From Streptomyces sp. NRRL WC-3605 (GTDB taxonomy: Bacteria > Actinomycetota > Actinomycetes > Streptomycetales > Streptomycetaceae), in NCBI RefSeq assembly GCF_001509795.1, contig NZ_LLZN01000073.1:41629-105628 (forward strand): DNA of 64,000 nt. The letters are read 5' to 3'. Under the pieces are notes generated by a model. The model searched no databases, had not been told where the DNA came from, and saw only the letters and a program-made list of their open reading frames with translations. A program made the position numbers and the translations under genes. Below, one piece after another: positions 36,688-47,957 of the stretch (its first letter is position 1; every line of letters starts with the position of its first letter).

Positions 36688-39135
36688 TCAGCCCCGCAGT
36701 GTCTCCTCCAGCTTGCGGGCCACGGACACGGCCTCCTCACCGGGCAGGGGCGCGCCCTCGGGGCCTGTGACATAGAACGCGTCGACGGCGTTCGCGCCCA
36801 GGGTGCTGACGTGCGCGCTGCGCACCCGCACGCTCGCGTCCTCCAGCGCGCGGCCGATCCTGAACAGCAGGCCCGGCGCGTCCTGGGCGCGCACCTCGAT
36901 GACGGTGGCCAGCCGGGACGCCGCGGGATGCACGGTGACCCGGGGCGGCGGCGCGACGACGCCCCGCCGGCGCGGGTAGGCGGCGTCCCGTTCCGCGAGC
37001 CGCCCGGCGATGTCCAGCGAGCCGTCCAGGGCGCGGACGAGGTCGGCGCGCAGCCGGGTCGCCTGCGGCAGGGAGCCGTACTCGGCGGCGACCCGCCAGT
37101 TCAGCAGCAGGACCGAGCCGTCGACGCCGTCGGGCAGGTCCAGGGCCGTCAGTTCGGCGGTGCGGACGGTCAGCCGGTGCATGGCCAGGACGCCGGCGAC
37201 CGCGGGCAGCACGCCCGGCTGGTCGGGGACGGCGATCAGGAGCTCCACGCCCAGTGGTTCCGGGTCACCGGCGGGCCCGTCCTCGGCTGGTGGCTCGGTC
37301 TGGGCGCGCAGGGCCAGGACGGGGCTGCCGACGGCGATCGCCTCCAGCGCGAGGCGTTCCTGCTCGGCGGTGGGCGCGGCGGTCTCGGGCTCGTCCGGGA
37401 CGTCCCCGGCGAGGACCGCGCCGACCCGTTTGACCAGGTCTGCGACGAGGGAGCCGCGCCAGGCGGACCAGGCGGCAGGGCCGGTGGCCAGGGCGTCCGC
37501 CTCGGTCAGGGCGTGCAGCAGCTCCAGCGTGCCGGGGGTGCCGACGGCGTCGGCGACGGCGCGGACGGTCGCCGGGTCCTCCAGGTCGCGCCGGGTCGCC
37601 GTCTCGACGAGGAGCAGGTGGTGGCGGACGAGGGTGGAGAGGACCGCCACGTCGTCGCGGTCGAAGCCGATCCGGGCGGCCATGTCCTTGACGATGATCT
37701 CGCCGGCCACGGAGTGGTCGCCGGGCCAGCCCTTGCCGATGTCGTGCAGCAGCGCGGCGACGAGCAGCAGGTCGGGGCGGTGGACGCGGCGGGTGAACTC
37801 GGAGGCGCGGACGGCGGTCTCGATGAGGTGCCGGTCGACGGTCCAGATGTGGACGGCGTTGCGCTGCGGGCGGCAGCGCACCCGCTCCCAGTCGGGCAGG
37901 AAGTGGGTGATCAGCCCCTCGGCCTCCAGGGCCTCCCAGACCTCCACGGTCGGCCGGCCCGAGCCCAGCAGGGTGACGAGCTGTTCGCGGGCCTCGGCGG
38001 GCCAGGGGGTGGGCAGCGGGCGCACCCCGGTCGCCATGCGCCGCACGGCGTGCAGGGAGAGCGGGAGCCCGGCCTGGGCGGCGGCGGCCGCGGCGCGCAG
38101 CGGGAGCACGGGGTCGCGGTCGGGGCGCGCGGCGCGGGCGAGCACCACCTCGCCGTCCTGTTCGACGACGCCCTCGGCCAGCGGGGAGCGTTCCGCGGTG
38201 GGTTTCCCGCCGCCCAGCATGGCCCGCAGCCTCGGCCGTACCGCGCGGGCCCGCAGCACCCGGCCCACCTCGCGCCAGGTGACGTCGCTGGCGTACGAGA
38301 TGACGCGGGCCGCCTCGTAGACCTGGCGCAGCAGGGTGTCGGCGTCGAGCAGGCCCATCTCGGCGGCGACCTGGTCCTGCTCCTGGAGGGCGAGCCGGTC
38401 GGTGGCCCGTCCGGTGGCCAGGTGCAGCGCGTCCCGGACGTCGAGGAGGCGGCGCCGGGCTTCGGCGAGGCCCTCGCGGGGGGCGTCCGCCAGCCAGGAG
38501 GCGGCGACGGCACGCAGGATGGTGGCGTCCCGCAGTCCGCCGCGGGCCTCCTTGAGGTCGGGTTCCAGCAGGTACTGGAGTTCGCCCTGGCGCTGGGCGC
38601 GCTCGGCGGACAGCTCCTGGAGCTCGGGGAGCCGTTTGGCGGCCTGGTTGCGCCAGTCGGCGAGGACGGCGGTGCGCAGTCCGGTGGTGAGGCCGAGGTC
38701 GCCGGCGATGTGCCGGGCGTCCAGCAGGCCCAGCTGCACCTTCAGGTCGTCGGCGGCGGTCTTGCGGGCCTCGGCGGGGGTGCGCACGGAGTGGTCGAGG
38801 GCGAGGCCGAGGTCCCAGACCGGATACCAGATCCGGTCGGCGAGGGCGGCGACCGCCGTGCCGTCCCCTCCGTCGTGCAGCAGGAGGAGGTCCAGGTCGC
38901 TGCGCGGGGACAGCTCGCCCCGGCCGTAGCCGCCGACGGCGACCAGGGCGACGCCCCGGGCCCCCTCGGCGCCCGCGGCGAAGAGGCCGGTCAGCCACTC
39001 GTCGGTGAGCTGGGCGAGGGCGGAGCGGCGCGGCGGCCCGGACCGCGCCCCCTCGGTGAGGAGGCGCAGCCGGGCCGCCGCGTAGCCGCTGGGTCCCGAG
39101 TCCTCTGCTTGGTCACGCACGTCCGTACTCGACAC
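36688..39135 (-). CDS. glnD: [protein-PII] nucleotidyltransferase GlnD
   Basis: 815 aa bifunctional enzyme that modifies and demodifies the PII protein; in Streptomyces it is an adenylyltransferase. N-terminal transferase motif VGGYGRGELSPRSDLDLLLL (about 65-85), central HD domain with LLHDIGKG (about 470), and two C-terminal ACT domains (ELLIAVPDQPGVLPAVAGVL and VIEVRAQDAPGLLFRIGRAL) that sense glutamine. GTG 39135 is chosen because aggag sits 8 nt upstream. Third gene of the amtB-glnK-glnD operon, 25 nt after glnK. Confidence 0.94.
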   Translation of the reverse strand: MSSTDVRDQAEDSGPSGYAAARLRLLTEGARSGPPRRSALAQLTDEWLTGLFAAGAEGARGVALVAVGGYGRGELSPRSDLDLLLLHDGGDGTAVAALADRIWYPVWDLGLALDHSVRTPAEARKTAADDLKVQLGLLDARHIAGDLGLTTGLRTAVLADWRNQAAKRLPELQELSAERAQRQGELQYLLEPDLKEARGGLRDATILRAVAASWLADAPREGLAEARRRLLDVRDALHLATGRATDRLALQEQDQVAAEMGLLDADTLLRQVYEAARVISYASDVTWREVGRVLRARAVRPRLRAMLGGGKPTAERSPLAEGVVEQDGEVVLARAARPDRDPVLPLRAAAAAAQAGLPLSLHAVRRMATGVRPLPTPWPAEAREQLVTLLGSGRPTVEVWEALEAEGLITHFLPDWERVRCRPQRNAVHIWTVDRHLIETAVRASEFTRRVHRPDLLLVAALLHDIGKGWPGDHSVAGEIIVKDMAARIGFDRDDVAVLSTLVRHHLLLVETATRRDLEDPATVRAVADAVGTPGTLELLHALTEADALATGPAAWSAWRGSLVADLVKRVGAVLAGDVPDEPETAAPTAEQERLALEAIAVGSPVLALRAQTEPPAEDGPAGDPEPLGVELLIAVPDQPGVLPAVAGVLAMHRLTVRTAELTALDLPDGVDGSVLLLNWRVAAEYGSLPQATRLRADLVRALDGSLDIAGRLAERDAAYPRRRGVVAPPPRVTVHPAASRLATVIEVRAQDAPGLLFRIGRALEDASVRVRSAHVSTLGANAVDAFYVTGPEGAPLPGEEAVSVARKLEETLRG

Positions 39136-39160
39136 CCGGCAGCTCCTGTTCTTCTGCTGA

Positions 39161-41173
<2,013 letters not shown>

Positions 41174-42664
41174 TCAGACCGCCTCCGCGGTCTCGGGCAG
41201 CTCCACGGCGAGCTTCTCGGTCAGGTCCACGACCTCGGCCAGTTCCCCGAAGTCGCGGACGGCCGTGTCGACCGTCTTTCGGATACGAGTGTTCACACGC
41301 TCGGAGCGGACCTTCTTGGCGATCCGCATGGCGTGCTCGGCGTAGCCGACGCTCTGCTCGGGCTCGCGCCGCAAAAGGTGCACGGTGGCCATGCCGATGA
41401 GGTTGAGCGCGTACGACCGCTGGTGCTCGCTGTCCTGGGCGAACAGGTCCACGGCCCGCCGCATCACGGGCTCGGCGAGGGAGGCGTACGCGGGGCTGCG
41501 GCCGGCCACGTAGGCGAGGTCGCGGAAGGAGTGGGAGTTCTCCCCGTACAGCTCGGCCTCGGAGAAGAAGCGGATCCAGTCGGGGTCCGGCTCGTCCCAC
41601 TCGTCGGCCTCGGCGAAGGTGTCCTCGGCCATCCGGACGGCCCGCTTGCACTTGCCGGGCTGGCCCATGTTGGCGTAGGCGCGGGCCTCCATCGCATACA
41701 GCATCGACTGGGTGCGCGGACTCGCGCAGTCCCGGCTGCCGTACTGCGCGAGGTGGATCAGCTCCAGGGCGTCGTCGGGCCGGCCGAGGTGGATCATCTG
41801 GCGGCTCATGCTGGACAGGACGTACGAGCCGAGCGGCCGGTCGCCGGCCTCCTTGGCGGCGTGCAGCGCGAGGACGAAGTACTTCTGCGCGGTGGGCTGG
41901 AGCCCGACGTCGTACGACATCCAGCCGGCCAGCTCGGCCAGCTCGGCCGCGACCTTGAACAGCTTCCGCGTGGTGGCCTCGGGCTGGGGCTCCTGGAGCA
42001 GGTCGGTCACCTCGTGCAGCTGCCCGACGACGGCCTTGCGGCGCAGGCCGCCCCCGCACTGGGCGTCCCACTGCCGGAACATCACGGTGGTGGACTGCAG
42101 CAGGTCCAGCTCGGGCTTGGACAGGCGCCCGCGGGCCCGGGAGGACGGGACGGCACGGGACTCGCGCTCGGCGGCCGGGGCCGGGACCAGCCAGCGCTGC
42201 ATCGGCTCGATCAGCGCCGGGCCCGCGGACAGGGCGAGCGAGCTTCCGAGGAAGCCGCGCCGCGCGAGCATGAGGTCGCTGCGGGAGAACTCGCTGAGCA
42301 GGGCGACCGTCTGGGGGCCGGTCCAGGGCAGGTCGACGCCGGACACGGACGGTGACTGGCGGGCGGCGCGCAGGCCGAGGTCCTCGACGGAGACGACACA
42401 GCCGAACCGCTCGGAGAAGAGCTCGGACAGGATCCTCGGGATCGGCTCGCGAGGATTCTCGCCGTCCAGCCAGCGGCGGACGCGGGAGGTGTCGGTCGAA
42501 ATGTGGTTGGCGCCCAACTGGCGGGCGCGGCGGTTCACTTGGCGGGCCAGCTCGCCCTTGGACCAGCCGCTGCGCACGAACCAGGACGAGAGGAGGTCGT
42601 TCGGGCGCTTGTCAGCGTGCGACGCGCCGGTGGCACTCGTACCGCTTCCGCCGTTGCCGCTCAC
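41174..42664 (-). CDS. nsdA: NsdA, negative regulator of sporulation and antibiotic production
   Basis: 496 aa. N-terminal region with a helix-turn-helix-like segment (SGWSKGELARQVNRRARQLG, DTSRVRRWLDGENPREPIP), then a long TPR-like helical array from about 180 onward (AAKEAGDRPLGSYVLSSMSR, AKKVRSERVNTRIRKTVDT). In S. coelicolor disruption of nsdA causes early sporulation and overproduction of antibiotics. The GTG at 42664 gives the expected length. Cytosolic, single gene with a divergent neighbour. Confidence 0.93.
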   Translation of the reverse strand: MSGNGGSGTSATGASHADKRPNDLLSSWFVRSGWSKGELARQVNRRARQLGANHISTDTSRVRRWLDGENPREPIPRILSELFSERFGCVVSVEDLGLRAARQSPSVSGVDLPWTGPQTVALLSEFSRSDLMLARRGFLGSSLALSAGPALIEPMQRWLVPAPAAERESRAVPSSRARGRLSKPELDLLQSTTVMFRQWDAQCGGGLRRKAVVGQLHEVTDLLQEPQPEATTRKLFKVAAELAELAGWMSYDVGLQPTAQKYFVLALHAAKEAGDRPLGSYVLSSMSRQMIHLGRPDDALELIHLAQYGSRDCASPRTQSMLYAMEARAYANMGQPGKCKRAVRMAEDTFAEADEWDEPDPDWIRFFSEAELYGENSHSFRDLAYVAGRSPAYASLAEPVMRRAVDLFAQDSEHQRSYALNLIGMATVHLLRREPEQSVGYAEHAMRIAKKVRSERVNTRIRKTVDTAVRDFGELAEVVDLTEKLAVELPETAEAV

Positions 42665-43122
42665 TGGAACGCCCCCATCCCTTGGACCACTTGTCACCGA
42701 GTGCGCCAAGCCCTATCAGAATGCCGGTAAACACTGTCGCTCGTCCGGCAGTTGTCACCCTTCGAACGGAAAGCCGACTTGCCCGCGGCATACCCACAAG
42801 TGCATGTGCCCCGAGGCTCCGTGCACACACGGTAATCCTACGATCACTGGCGCAGCCATGGCGTTCGCGGAATCGCCACCATTCGCCACCCCTTCGAATG
42901 AACTCACGGACGCCACAACGCGATTCACTTGACATAGGACGGCCGGAAGTAGCGGAGCGGAGCACTCAGGGGCGCGCATCACGCGCTCCACCACCCCGCA
43001 CACTCCAGTGCGCCGCAATGGACGACGCGACGCCGGGGACATCCGGCCATCCTGGGAACACAGAGGGTCACGATCCGCTTTCACGCCGTAACCAGCGGTG
43101 TGCTGGACCCGTTGGAGGGGGC
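42665..43122. promoter_or_regulatory. divergent promoter region of nsdA and the prim-pol gene (458 bp)
   Basis: No gene is visible. The segment is less GC-rich than its surroundings. A ttgaca at 42929-42934 with a weak tagcgg 15 nt later (42950) may be a promoter for the plus-strand gene. The nsdA promoter must lie in the left half; no consensus was recognised. Confidence 0.4.
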
Positions 43123-43779
43123 ATGGGTTTCACGATCGGCGGTATCCGGGAGATCCGATCCGGGGCGCGTCGGCGCGGCCGCTCCTCGGAGTGCACCACT
43201 GTGGCCGAGTTCACCGGACTGTGGGGCTGGGACGTGGTGCCCGGCACGCGGGCCACGGGCGGCGTCTGCTCGTGCGGCCGCTCCGGCTGCGAGGCCCCCG
43301 GCGCGCACCCCCTGGACTTCGCCCCCGTCATCCCGGCCGGGGCCACGCTCGACGAGGTCAGCAAGGCGTGGTCGGAGTACCCCGGCGCCTCGGTCCTGCT
43401 CCCGGTCGGGCGCACGTTCGACGTGATCGAGGTGGCCGAGCCGGCCGGCCGGCGGGCGCTGACCCGGCTGGAGCGCATGGGTCTCCCCCTCGGCCCGGTC
43501 GTCGCCACCCCCGGCGGCCGCGCCCAGTTCCTGGTCGCCCCGGGAGCGGCCGACGAGTTGCACGACCTGCTCTACCGCATGGGCTGGGACGACCGCACCC
43601 ACCTCGATCTGCACGGCCTCGGCCCCGGCAGCCATGTGACCGCGCCCCCCTCCGACCGGGGCGGCCTGGGCCCCGCCCGCTGGCTGCGGCCGCCGTCCCT
43701 GGACACGGCGACGAAGCCGCCGGCGGCCCGCCTCCTCCTCGGCACGCTGGCCTACGTGGCCCACCGCTCGCGCGCGTAG
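43123..43779 (+). CDS. bifunctional DNA primase/polymerase N-terminal-like domain protein
   Basis: 218 aa. Matches the prim-pol (D5 N-terminal) domain pattern: WDVVPGTRATGGVCSCGRSG with the zinc-type CxCGxxGC, APGAHPL, a central VIEVAEPAGRRAL where catalytic Asp residues normally occur, and GGRAQFLVAPG. The usual xDxDxxxG acidic pair is not clear, and no helicase domain follows, so polymerase activity is uncertain. Conserved beside nsdA/ftsY in Streptomyces. ATG 43123 with ttggagg 6 nt upstream. Confidence 0.75.
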   Translation: MGFTIGGIREIRSGARRRGRSSECTTVAEFTGLWGWDVVPGTRATGGVCSCGRSGCEAPGAHPLDFAPVIPAGATLDEVSKAWSEYPGASVLLPVGRTFDVIEVAEPAGRRALTRLERMGLPLGPVVATPGGRAQFLVAPGAADELHDLLYRMGWDDRTHLDLHGLGPGSHVTAPPSDRGGLGPARWLRPPSLDTATKPPAARLLLGTLAYVAHRSRA

Positions 43780-43840
43780 GGCGTGCTCGGGAAGTCCCGT
43801 CCGGCCCGCTGCCCGGCACGGCACCTCGCCGTACACAGCG

Positions 43841-43880
43841 AAGCGCCCGCCCCCAACTGCACCTTGGGTGGCGGGCGCTT
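43841..43880. terminator. bidirectional terminator between the prim-pol gene and ftsY
   Basis: aagcgcccgcc (43841-43851) pairs perfectly with ggcgggcgctt (43870-43880); 18-nt loop. A T-rich run follows the plus-strand copy. Serves both converging genes. Confidence 0.85.
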
Positions 43881-43915
43881 CTTCGCGCGGCGCGGCGGGT
43901 CCGCGGCCGGTGGTG

Positions 43916-45124
43916 TCACTCCCCGATCAGGGCGTCGACGAACGCCTCGGGCTCGAACGGCGCCAGGTCGTCGGCGCCCTCGCCGAGCCCGATCAGCTTG
44001 ACCGGGACGCCCAGCTCACGCTGGACGGCGATGACGATGCCGCCCTTGGCGGTGCCGTCGAGCTTGGTGAGCACGATGCCGGTGATGTCGACGACCTCGG
44101 CGAAGACACGGGCCTGCACGAGGCCGTTCTGCCCGGTGGTGGCGTCGAGCACGAGCAGCACCTCGTCGAGCGGGGCGTGCTTCTCCACGACGCGCTTGAC
44201 CTTGCCGAGCTCGTCCATGAGACCGGTCTTGGTGTGCAGGCGCCCGGCGGTGTCGATGAGGACGACGTCGGAGCCCATCTCCTTGCCCTCCTTCACCGCG
44301 TCGAAGGCCACGGAGGCGGGGTCGCCGCCCTCGGGTCCGCGCACGGTGTAGGCGCCGACGCGCTCGCCCCAGGTCTGGAGCTGGTCGGCGGCGGCGGCCC
44401 GGAAGGTGTCGGCGGCGCCGAGGACCACGCTGCGGCCGTCGGCCACGAGGACGCGGGCGAGCTTGCCGGTGGTGGTGGTCTTGCCGGTGCCGTTGACGCC
44501 GACGACCATCACGATGCCGGGCTTGCTCGCCTCGGGCTCGGTGTGGACCGTGCGGTCCATGTCGGTGCCGACGAGCTTGAGCAGCTCCTCGCGCAGCAGT
44601 CCGCGCAGCTCGTCGGGGGTGCGGGTGCCGAGCACCTTGACGCGCTCGCGCAGGCCGTCGACCAGCTCCTGGGTGGGGGCCACGCCGACGTCGGCGGTGA
44701 GCAGGGTGTCCTCGATCTCCTCCCAGGTGTCCTCGTCCAGGTGCTCGCGGGACAGGAGCGTGAGCAGCCCCTGGCCGAGGGCGTTCTGGGAGCGGGAGAG
44801 CCGGGCGCGCAGCCGGACCAGGCGGCCGGCGGTCGGTTCCGGCACCTCGATCGCGGTCGGCGGGAGCTCCTCGACGACGGGCGGTTCCTCGACGGCCGTC
44901 GCTCCGCCGCCCGGGAGATCCACCTCCTCTATGGTCCGGCGCTCTTCGTCGCGCGGTGTCTCGGCCTCGTCGCCGACGTGCGGCTCGGCCGGTGGGGCGG
45001 TGATGTCGGGGGCGGCGGGCGGCGGCGGGGGCAGCTGCTTCTTGCGGCGGGTGCCGATGACGAGCCCGCTGATCGCGCCGAGCACGACCACGGCGATGAC
45101 TACAGCAAGGATGACGATGTCCAT
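43916..45124 (-). CDS. ftsY: signal recognition particle receptor FtsY
   Basis: 402 aa membrane-associated SRP receptor. One N-terminal membrane segment (MDIVILAVVIAVVVLGAISG), an acidic/proline linker to about residue 100, then the NG domain: VGVNGTGKTTTTGKLA (G1), AADTFRAAAADQL (insertion box), VLIDTAGRLHT (G3) and VLTKLDGTAKGG (G4). Partner of Ffh, encoded 7 kb away. ATG 45124. Converges with the prim-pol gene. Confidence 0.95.
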   Translation of the reverse strand: MDIVILAVVIAVVVLGAISGLVIGTRRKKQLPPPPPAAPDITAPPAEPHVGDEAETPRDEERRTIEEVDLPGGGATAVEEPPVVEELPPTAIEVPEPTAGRLVRLRARLSRSQNALGQGLLTLLSREHLDEDTWEEIEDTLLTADVGVAPTQELVDGLRERVKVLGTRTPDELRGLLREELLKLVGTDMDRTVHTEPEASKPGIVMVVGVNGTGKTTTTGKLARVLVADGRSVVLGAADTFRAAAADQLQTWGERVGAYTVRGPEGGDPASVAFDAVKEGKEMGSDVVLIDTAGRLHTKTGLMDELGKVKRVVEKHAPLDEVLLVLDATTGQNGLVQARVFAEVVDITGIVLTKLDGTAKGGIVIAVQRELGVPVKLIGLGEGADDLAPFEPEAFVDALIGE

Positions 45125-45229
45125 AACCCGACCAGTATCGGCCATGGAGTGCCGCGACACCCCTATGGATGTCTGACACACCGTCAGCTAGGGTCCGCCC
45201 TGCCACCCGCCCGGCGAAGGGGGTCCCCC

Positions 45230-46201
45230 ATGCCCGTCACGGTCGTGCGTTTCAACCTGGTCGAGCCCCATGCGACCCCCGCCTCGCTGTCCGCCCGCTA
45301 CCGGGCCGCCCTGGAGATGGCCGCCTACGCCGACACGCACGGCGTGACCACCGTCCAGACGGAGGAGCACCACGGCGCCGGGAACAACTGGCTGCCGTCC
45401 CCGTTCGCCTTCGCCTCCGCGGTCTTCGGCGCCACCCGGAGCATCGCCGTCACCGTCTCCGCGATCATCGGCCCGCTGCACGATCCGCTGCGGATCGCCG
45501 AGGAGATCGCGGTCCTGGACCTGCTGAGCGGGGGCCGGCTGGTCACGGTGGCCGGGATCGGGTACCGGCCTGAGGAGTACGCCATGTTCGACGTGGAGTG
45601 GAAGCGGCGCGGCCGGCTCCAGGACGAACTGCTGGAGACGCTGCCGCGGGCGTGGACCGGCGAGCCCTTCGCGTACCGGGGCCGTACGGTCCGGGTCACC
45701 CCGCGCCCGCTCAGCGAGCCGCACCCCCTGCTGCTGGTCGGCGGCTCCTCGAAGGCCGCCGCGCGCCGGGCCGCCCGGCTCGGACTGCCGTTCTTCCCGA
45801 GCGCGCACCTGCCGGAGCTGGAGACGTACTACACCGAGCGGCTGGCGGAGTACGGCACCGAGGGCTGGGTGATGATGCCCGCGGCCGGGACGCCGCTGCT
45901 GCACCTCGCCGAGGACCCCGACCGGGCCTGGGCCGAGTACGGGCGGCACTTCCTGCACGAGGCCCGCACCTACGCCTCCTGGCAGTCCGGGGACATCCGC
46001 TCGGCGGTGCGGTCGGCGGCGACGACGGTGTCCGAGCTGCGGGCCGAGGGCGTGTACCGGATCGTCACGCCCGAGGAGTGCCTGGCGCTGGGCCTCGGCC
46101 ATCACGTCCTGCACCCCCTGGCCGGCGGGATGCCGCCGGAGGAGGGGTGGCGCAGCCTCACCCTGTTCTGCGAGCGGGTGCTGCCCGCCCTCGGTGACTG
46201 A
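45230..46201 (+). CDS. LLM-class flavin-dependent oxidoreductase
   Basis: 323 aa luciferase-like TIM barrel that would use FMN or F420. Start TVVRFNLVEPHATPAS, then TVQTEEHHGAGNN (the EHH motif of LLM enzymes), SGGRLVTVAGIGYRPEEYAMF and RPLSEPHPLLLVGGSS. The substrate is not predictable. ATG 45230 with gaaggggg 7 nt upstream. Divergent from ftsY; ends before a strong terminator. Confidence 0.88.
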   Translation: MPVTVVRFNLVEPHATPASLSARYRAALEMAAYADTHGVTTVQTEEHHGAGNNWLPSPFAFASAVFGATRSIAVTVSAIIGPLHDPLRIAEEIAVLDLLSGGRLVTVAGIGYRPEEYAMFDVEWKRRGRLQDELLETLPRAWTGEPFAYRGRTVRVTPRPLSEPHPLLLVGGSSKAAARRAARLGLPFFPSAHLPELETYYTERLAEYGTEGWVMMPAAGTPLLHLAEDPDRAWAEYGRHFLHEARTYASWQSGDIRSAVRSAATTVSELRAEGVYRIVTPEECLALGLGHHVLHPLAGGMPPEEGWRSLTLFCERVLPALGD

Positions 46202-46222
46202 GGCCGGACACGACGGCGCCGC

Positions 46223-46249
46223 CCCGGCTCGGGCAGTGGCCGAGCCGGG
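46223..46249. terminator. bidirectional terminator between LLM gene and glcP
   Basis: cccggctcgg (46223-46232) pairs with ccgagccggg (46240-46249) over a 7-nt loop, 21 nt past the LLM gene stop and between convergent genes. Confidence 0.8.
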
Positions 46250-46313
46250 ACGGCGGCGGGTTACGGGGAGAGGGGCGGCGGGGACTTGGCCCTTCCCCCC
46301 GGGTCGGGGGCGG

Positions 46314-47729
46314 TCAGCCCATCTCCTCCAGCTTCTTGCCCTTGGTCTCGGGCACGAACTTGAGGATGAAGGGGATGGAGAGGAAGGCGAACACCGCGTA
46401 CATGACGTAGGTGAGCGACAGGTTCCACTCCGCCAGGTCCGGGAAGGTGATCGTGATCAGCCAGTTGGCGATCCACTGGGCCGAGGCGGCCACACCCAGG
46501 GCGGCGGCGCGGATCTTGTTCGGGAAGACCTCGCCGAGCATGACCCAGACGACCACACCCCAGGACAGGGCGAAGAACAGGACGAACGCGTTGGCGGCGA
46601 TCAGCGCCACGTAGCCCTGCGCGGTGGGCAGCGGGTCGTTGCCGTGCTGGAAGGAGAAGGCCCAGGCGGCCGCCGCGAGCGAGACACCCATGCCGATGGA
46701 GCCGATGAGGGCGAGCGGCTTGCGGCCGAGGCGGTCGACGAAGATCATCGCGATCACGGTGCCGAGGATGTTGATGATCGAGGTCTCGAACGAGTAGAAG
46801 AACGAGCTCGACGGGTCGACGCCGACGGACTGCCACAGCAGGTTCGAGTAGTAGAAGATGACGTTGATGCCGACCAGCTGCTGGAAGACGGACAGGCCGA
46901 TACCGATCCACACGATCGGCAGCAGGCCGAAGCGGCCGCCCAGCAGGTCCCGGAACGTGGACTTGTGGTCGCTGCGCATGGCGTCGTCGATCTCGGCGAC
47001 GCGGCCGTCCAGGTCGATGTCGCCCTCGACGTCCGCGAGGACCTTCTTGGCGTCGGCGATGCGGCCGACACTGATCAGGTAGCGCGGGGACTCGGGGATG
47101 GCGAAGGAGAGCAGCCCGTAGACGAGGGCGGGCACCAGCATCACGCCGAGCATCCACTGCCAGGCCTCCAGGCCCGCGACCTGCCCGCGCTCGGCGCCGT
47201 CGGCCATGTTGAGGATGGCCCAGTTGACGAGCTGGGAGACGGCGATGCCGATGACGATGGCGGCCTGCTGGAACGAGGCGAGCCGGCCGCGGTAGGCGGG
47301 CGGGGCGACCTCGGCGATGTAGGCCGGGCCGATGACCGATGCCATACCGATGGCGATACCGCCGAGCACACGCCAGGCGGCGAGGTCCCAGGCGGCGAAG
47401 GGCAGCGCGGACCCGACGGCGCTCACGGCGAACAGCACCGCCGCGATCTGCATGACGCGGATACGGCCGATGCGGTCGGCTATGCGGCCGGCTATCGCGG
47501 CGCCCAGGGCGCTGCCGAGCAGGGCACTGGCGGCGACGGTTCCGGTGACGCCGGAGCTGAGGTCGAACCGGGCCTGGATGCCACCGTTGGCCCCGTTGAT
47601 GACGGAGCTGTCGTAGCCGAAGAGGAAGCCTCCCATGGCGGCCGCCGCGGTGATGAAGACGACGTGCCCGAGATGTTCGGGGTGAGCCGTTCTGGCTCGT
47701 GCGGGCTGCGCCTGCGCTGTGCTGGTCAC
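46314..47729 (-). CDS. glcP: glucose permease (MFS sugar porter)
   Basis: 471 aa, 12 membrane helices. MFS sugar-porter signatures: FGYDSSVINGANGG in helix 1, GRIADRIGRIRVMQ in the 2-3 loop, RVLGGIAIGMASVIGPAYIAEVAPPAYRGRL, ESPRYLI after helix 6, QQLVGINVIFYYSN, DRLGRKPLALIG and the closing VPETKGKKLEEM. Gene order and sequence match the S. coelicolor glucose permease GlcP, the main glucose uptake system and proton symporter. Start 47729; the 228-bp upstream gap to smc holds its promoter. Confidence 0.93.
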   Translation of the reverse strand: MTSTAQAQPARARTAHPEHLGHVVFITAAAAMGGFLFGYDSSVINGANGGIQARFDLSSGVTGTVAASALLGSALGAAIAGRIADRIGRIRVMQIAAVLFAVSAVGSALPFAAWDLAAWRVLGGIAIGMASVIGPAYIAEVAPPAYRGRLASFQQAAIVIGIAVSQLVNWAILNMADGAERGQVAGLEAWQWMLGVMLVPALVYGLLSFAIPESPRYLISVGRIADAKKVLADVEGDIDLDGRVAEIDDAMRSDHKSTFRDLLGGRFGLLPIVWIGIGLSVFQQLVGINVIFYYSNLLWQSVGVDPSSSFFYSFETSIINILGTVIAMIFVDRLGRKPLALIGSIGMGVSLAAAAWAFSFQHGNDPLPTAQGYVALIAANAFVLFFALSWGVVVWVMLGEVFPNKIRAAALGVAASAQWIANWLITITFPDLAEWNLSLTYVMYAVFAFLSIPFILKFVPETKGKKLEEMG

Positions 47730-47957
47730 GTGTAACTCCTCGGGCCCTCGGCAACGCTGCCGGATGGGGGGTCAGCCCCTTCAGGCCGTGATACCTGAAG
47801 GAAAAAGCAACGCTGGTGACCCTATGCCTTCAAGTTCCGAAGTCAATAGGCTGAGGAGTGTGACTTCGAAGACCACTTGCGGGCGCGATGTGTTCATTTC
47901 TTGAAGAGTTGAGGATGAACTGCGGCAGCGAGGGGTTCGCCAGGAGGCGGAGAGCGC

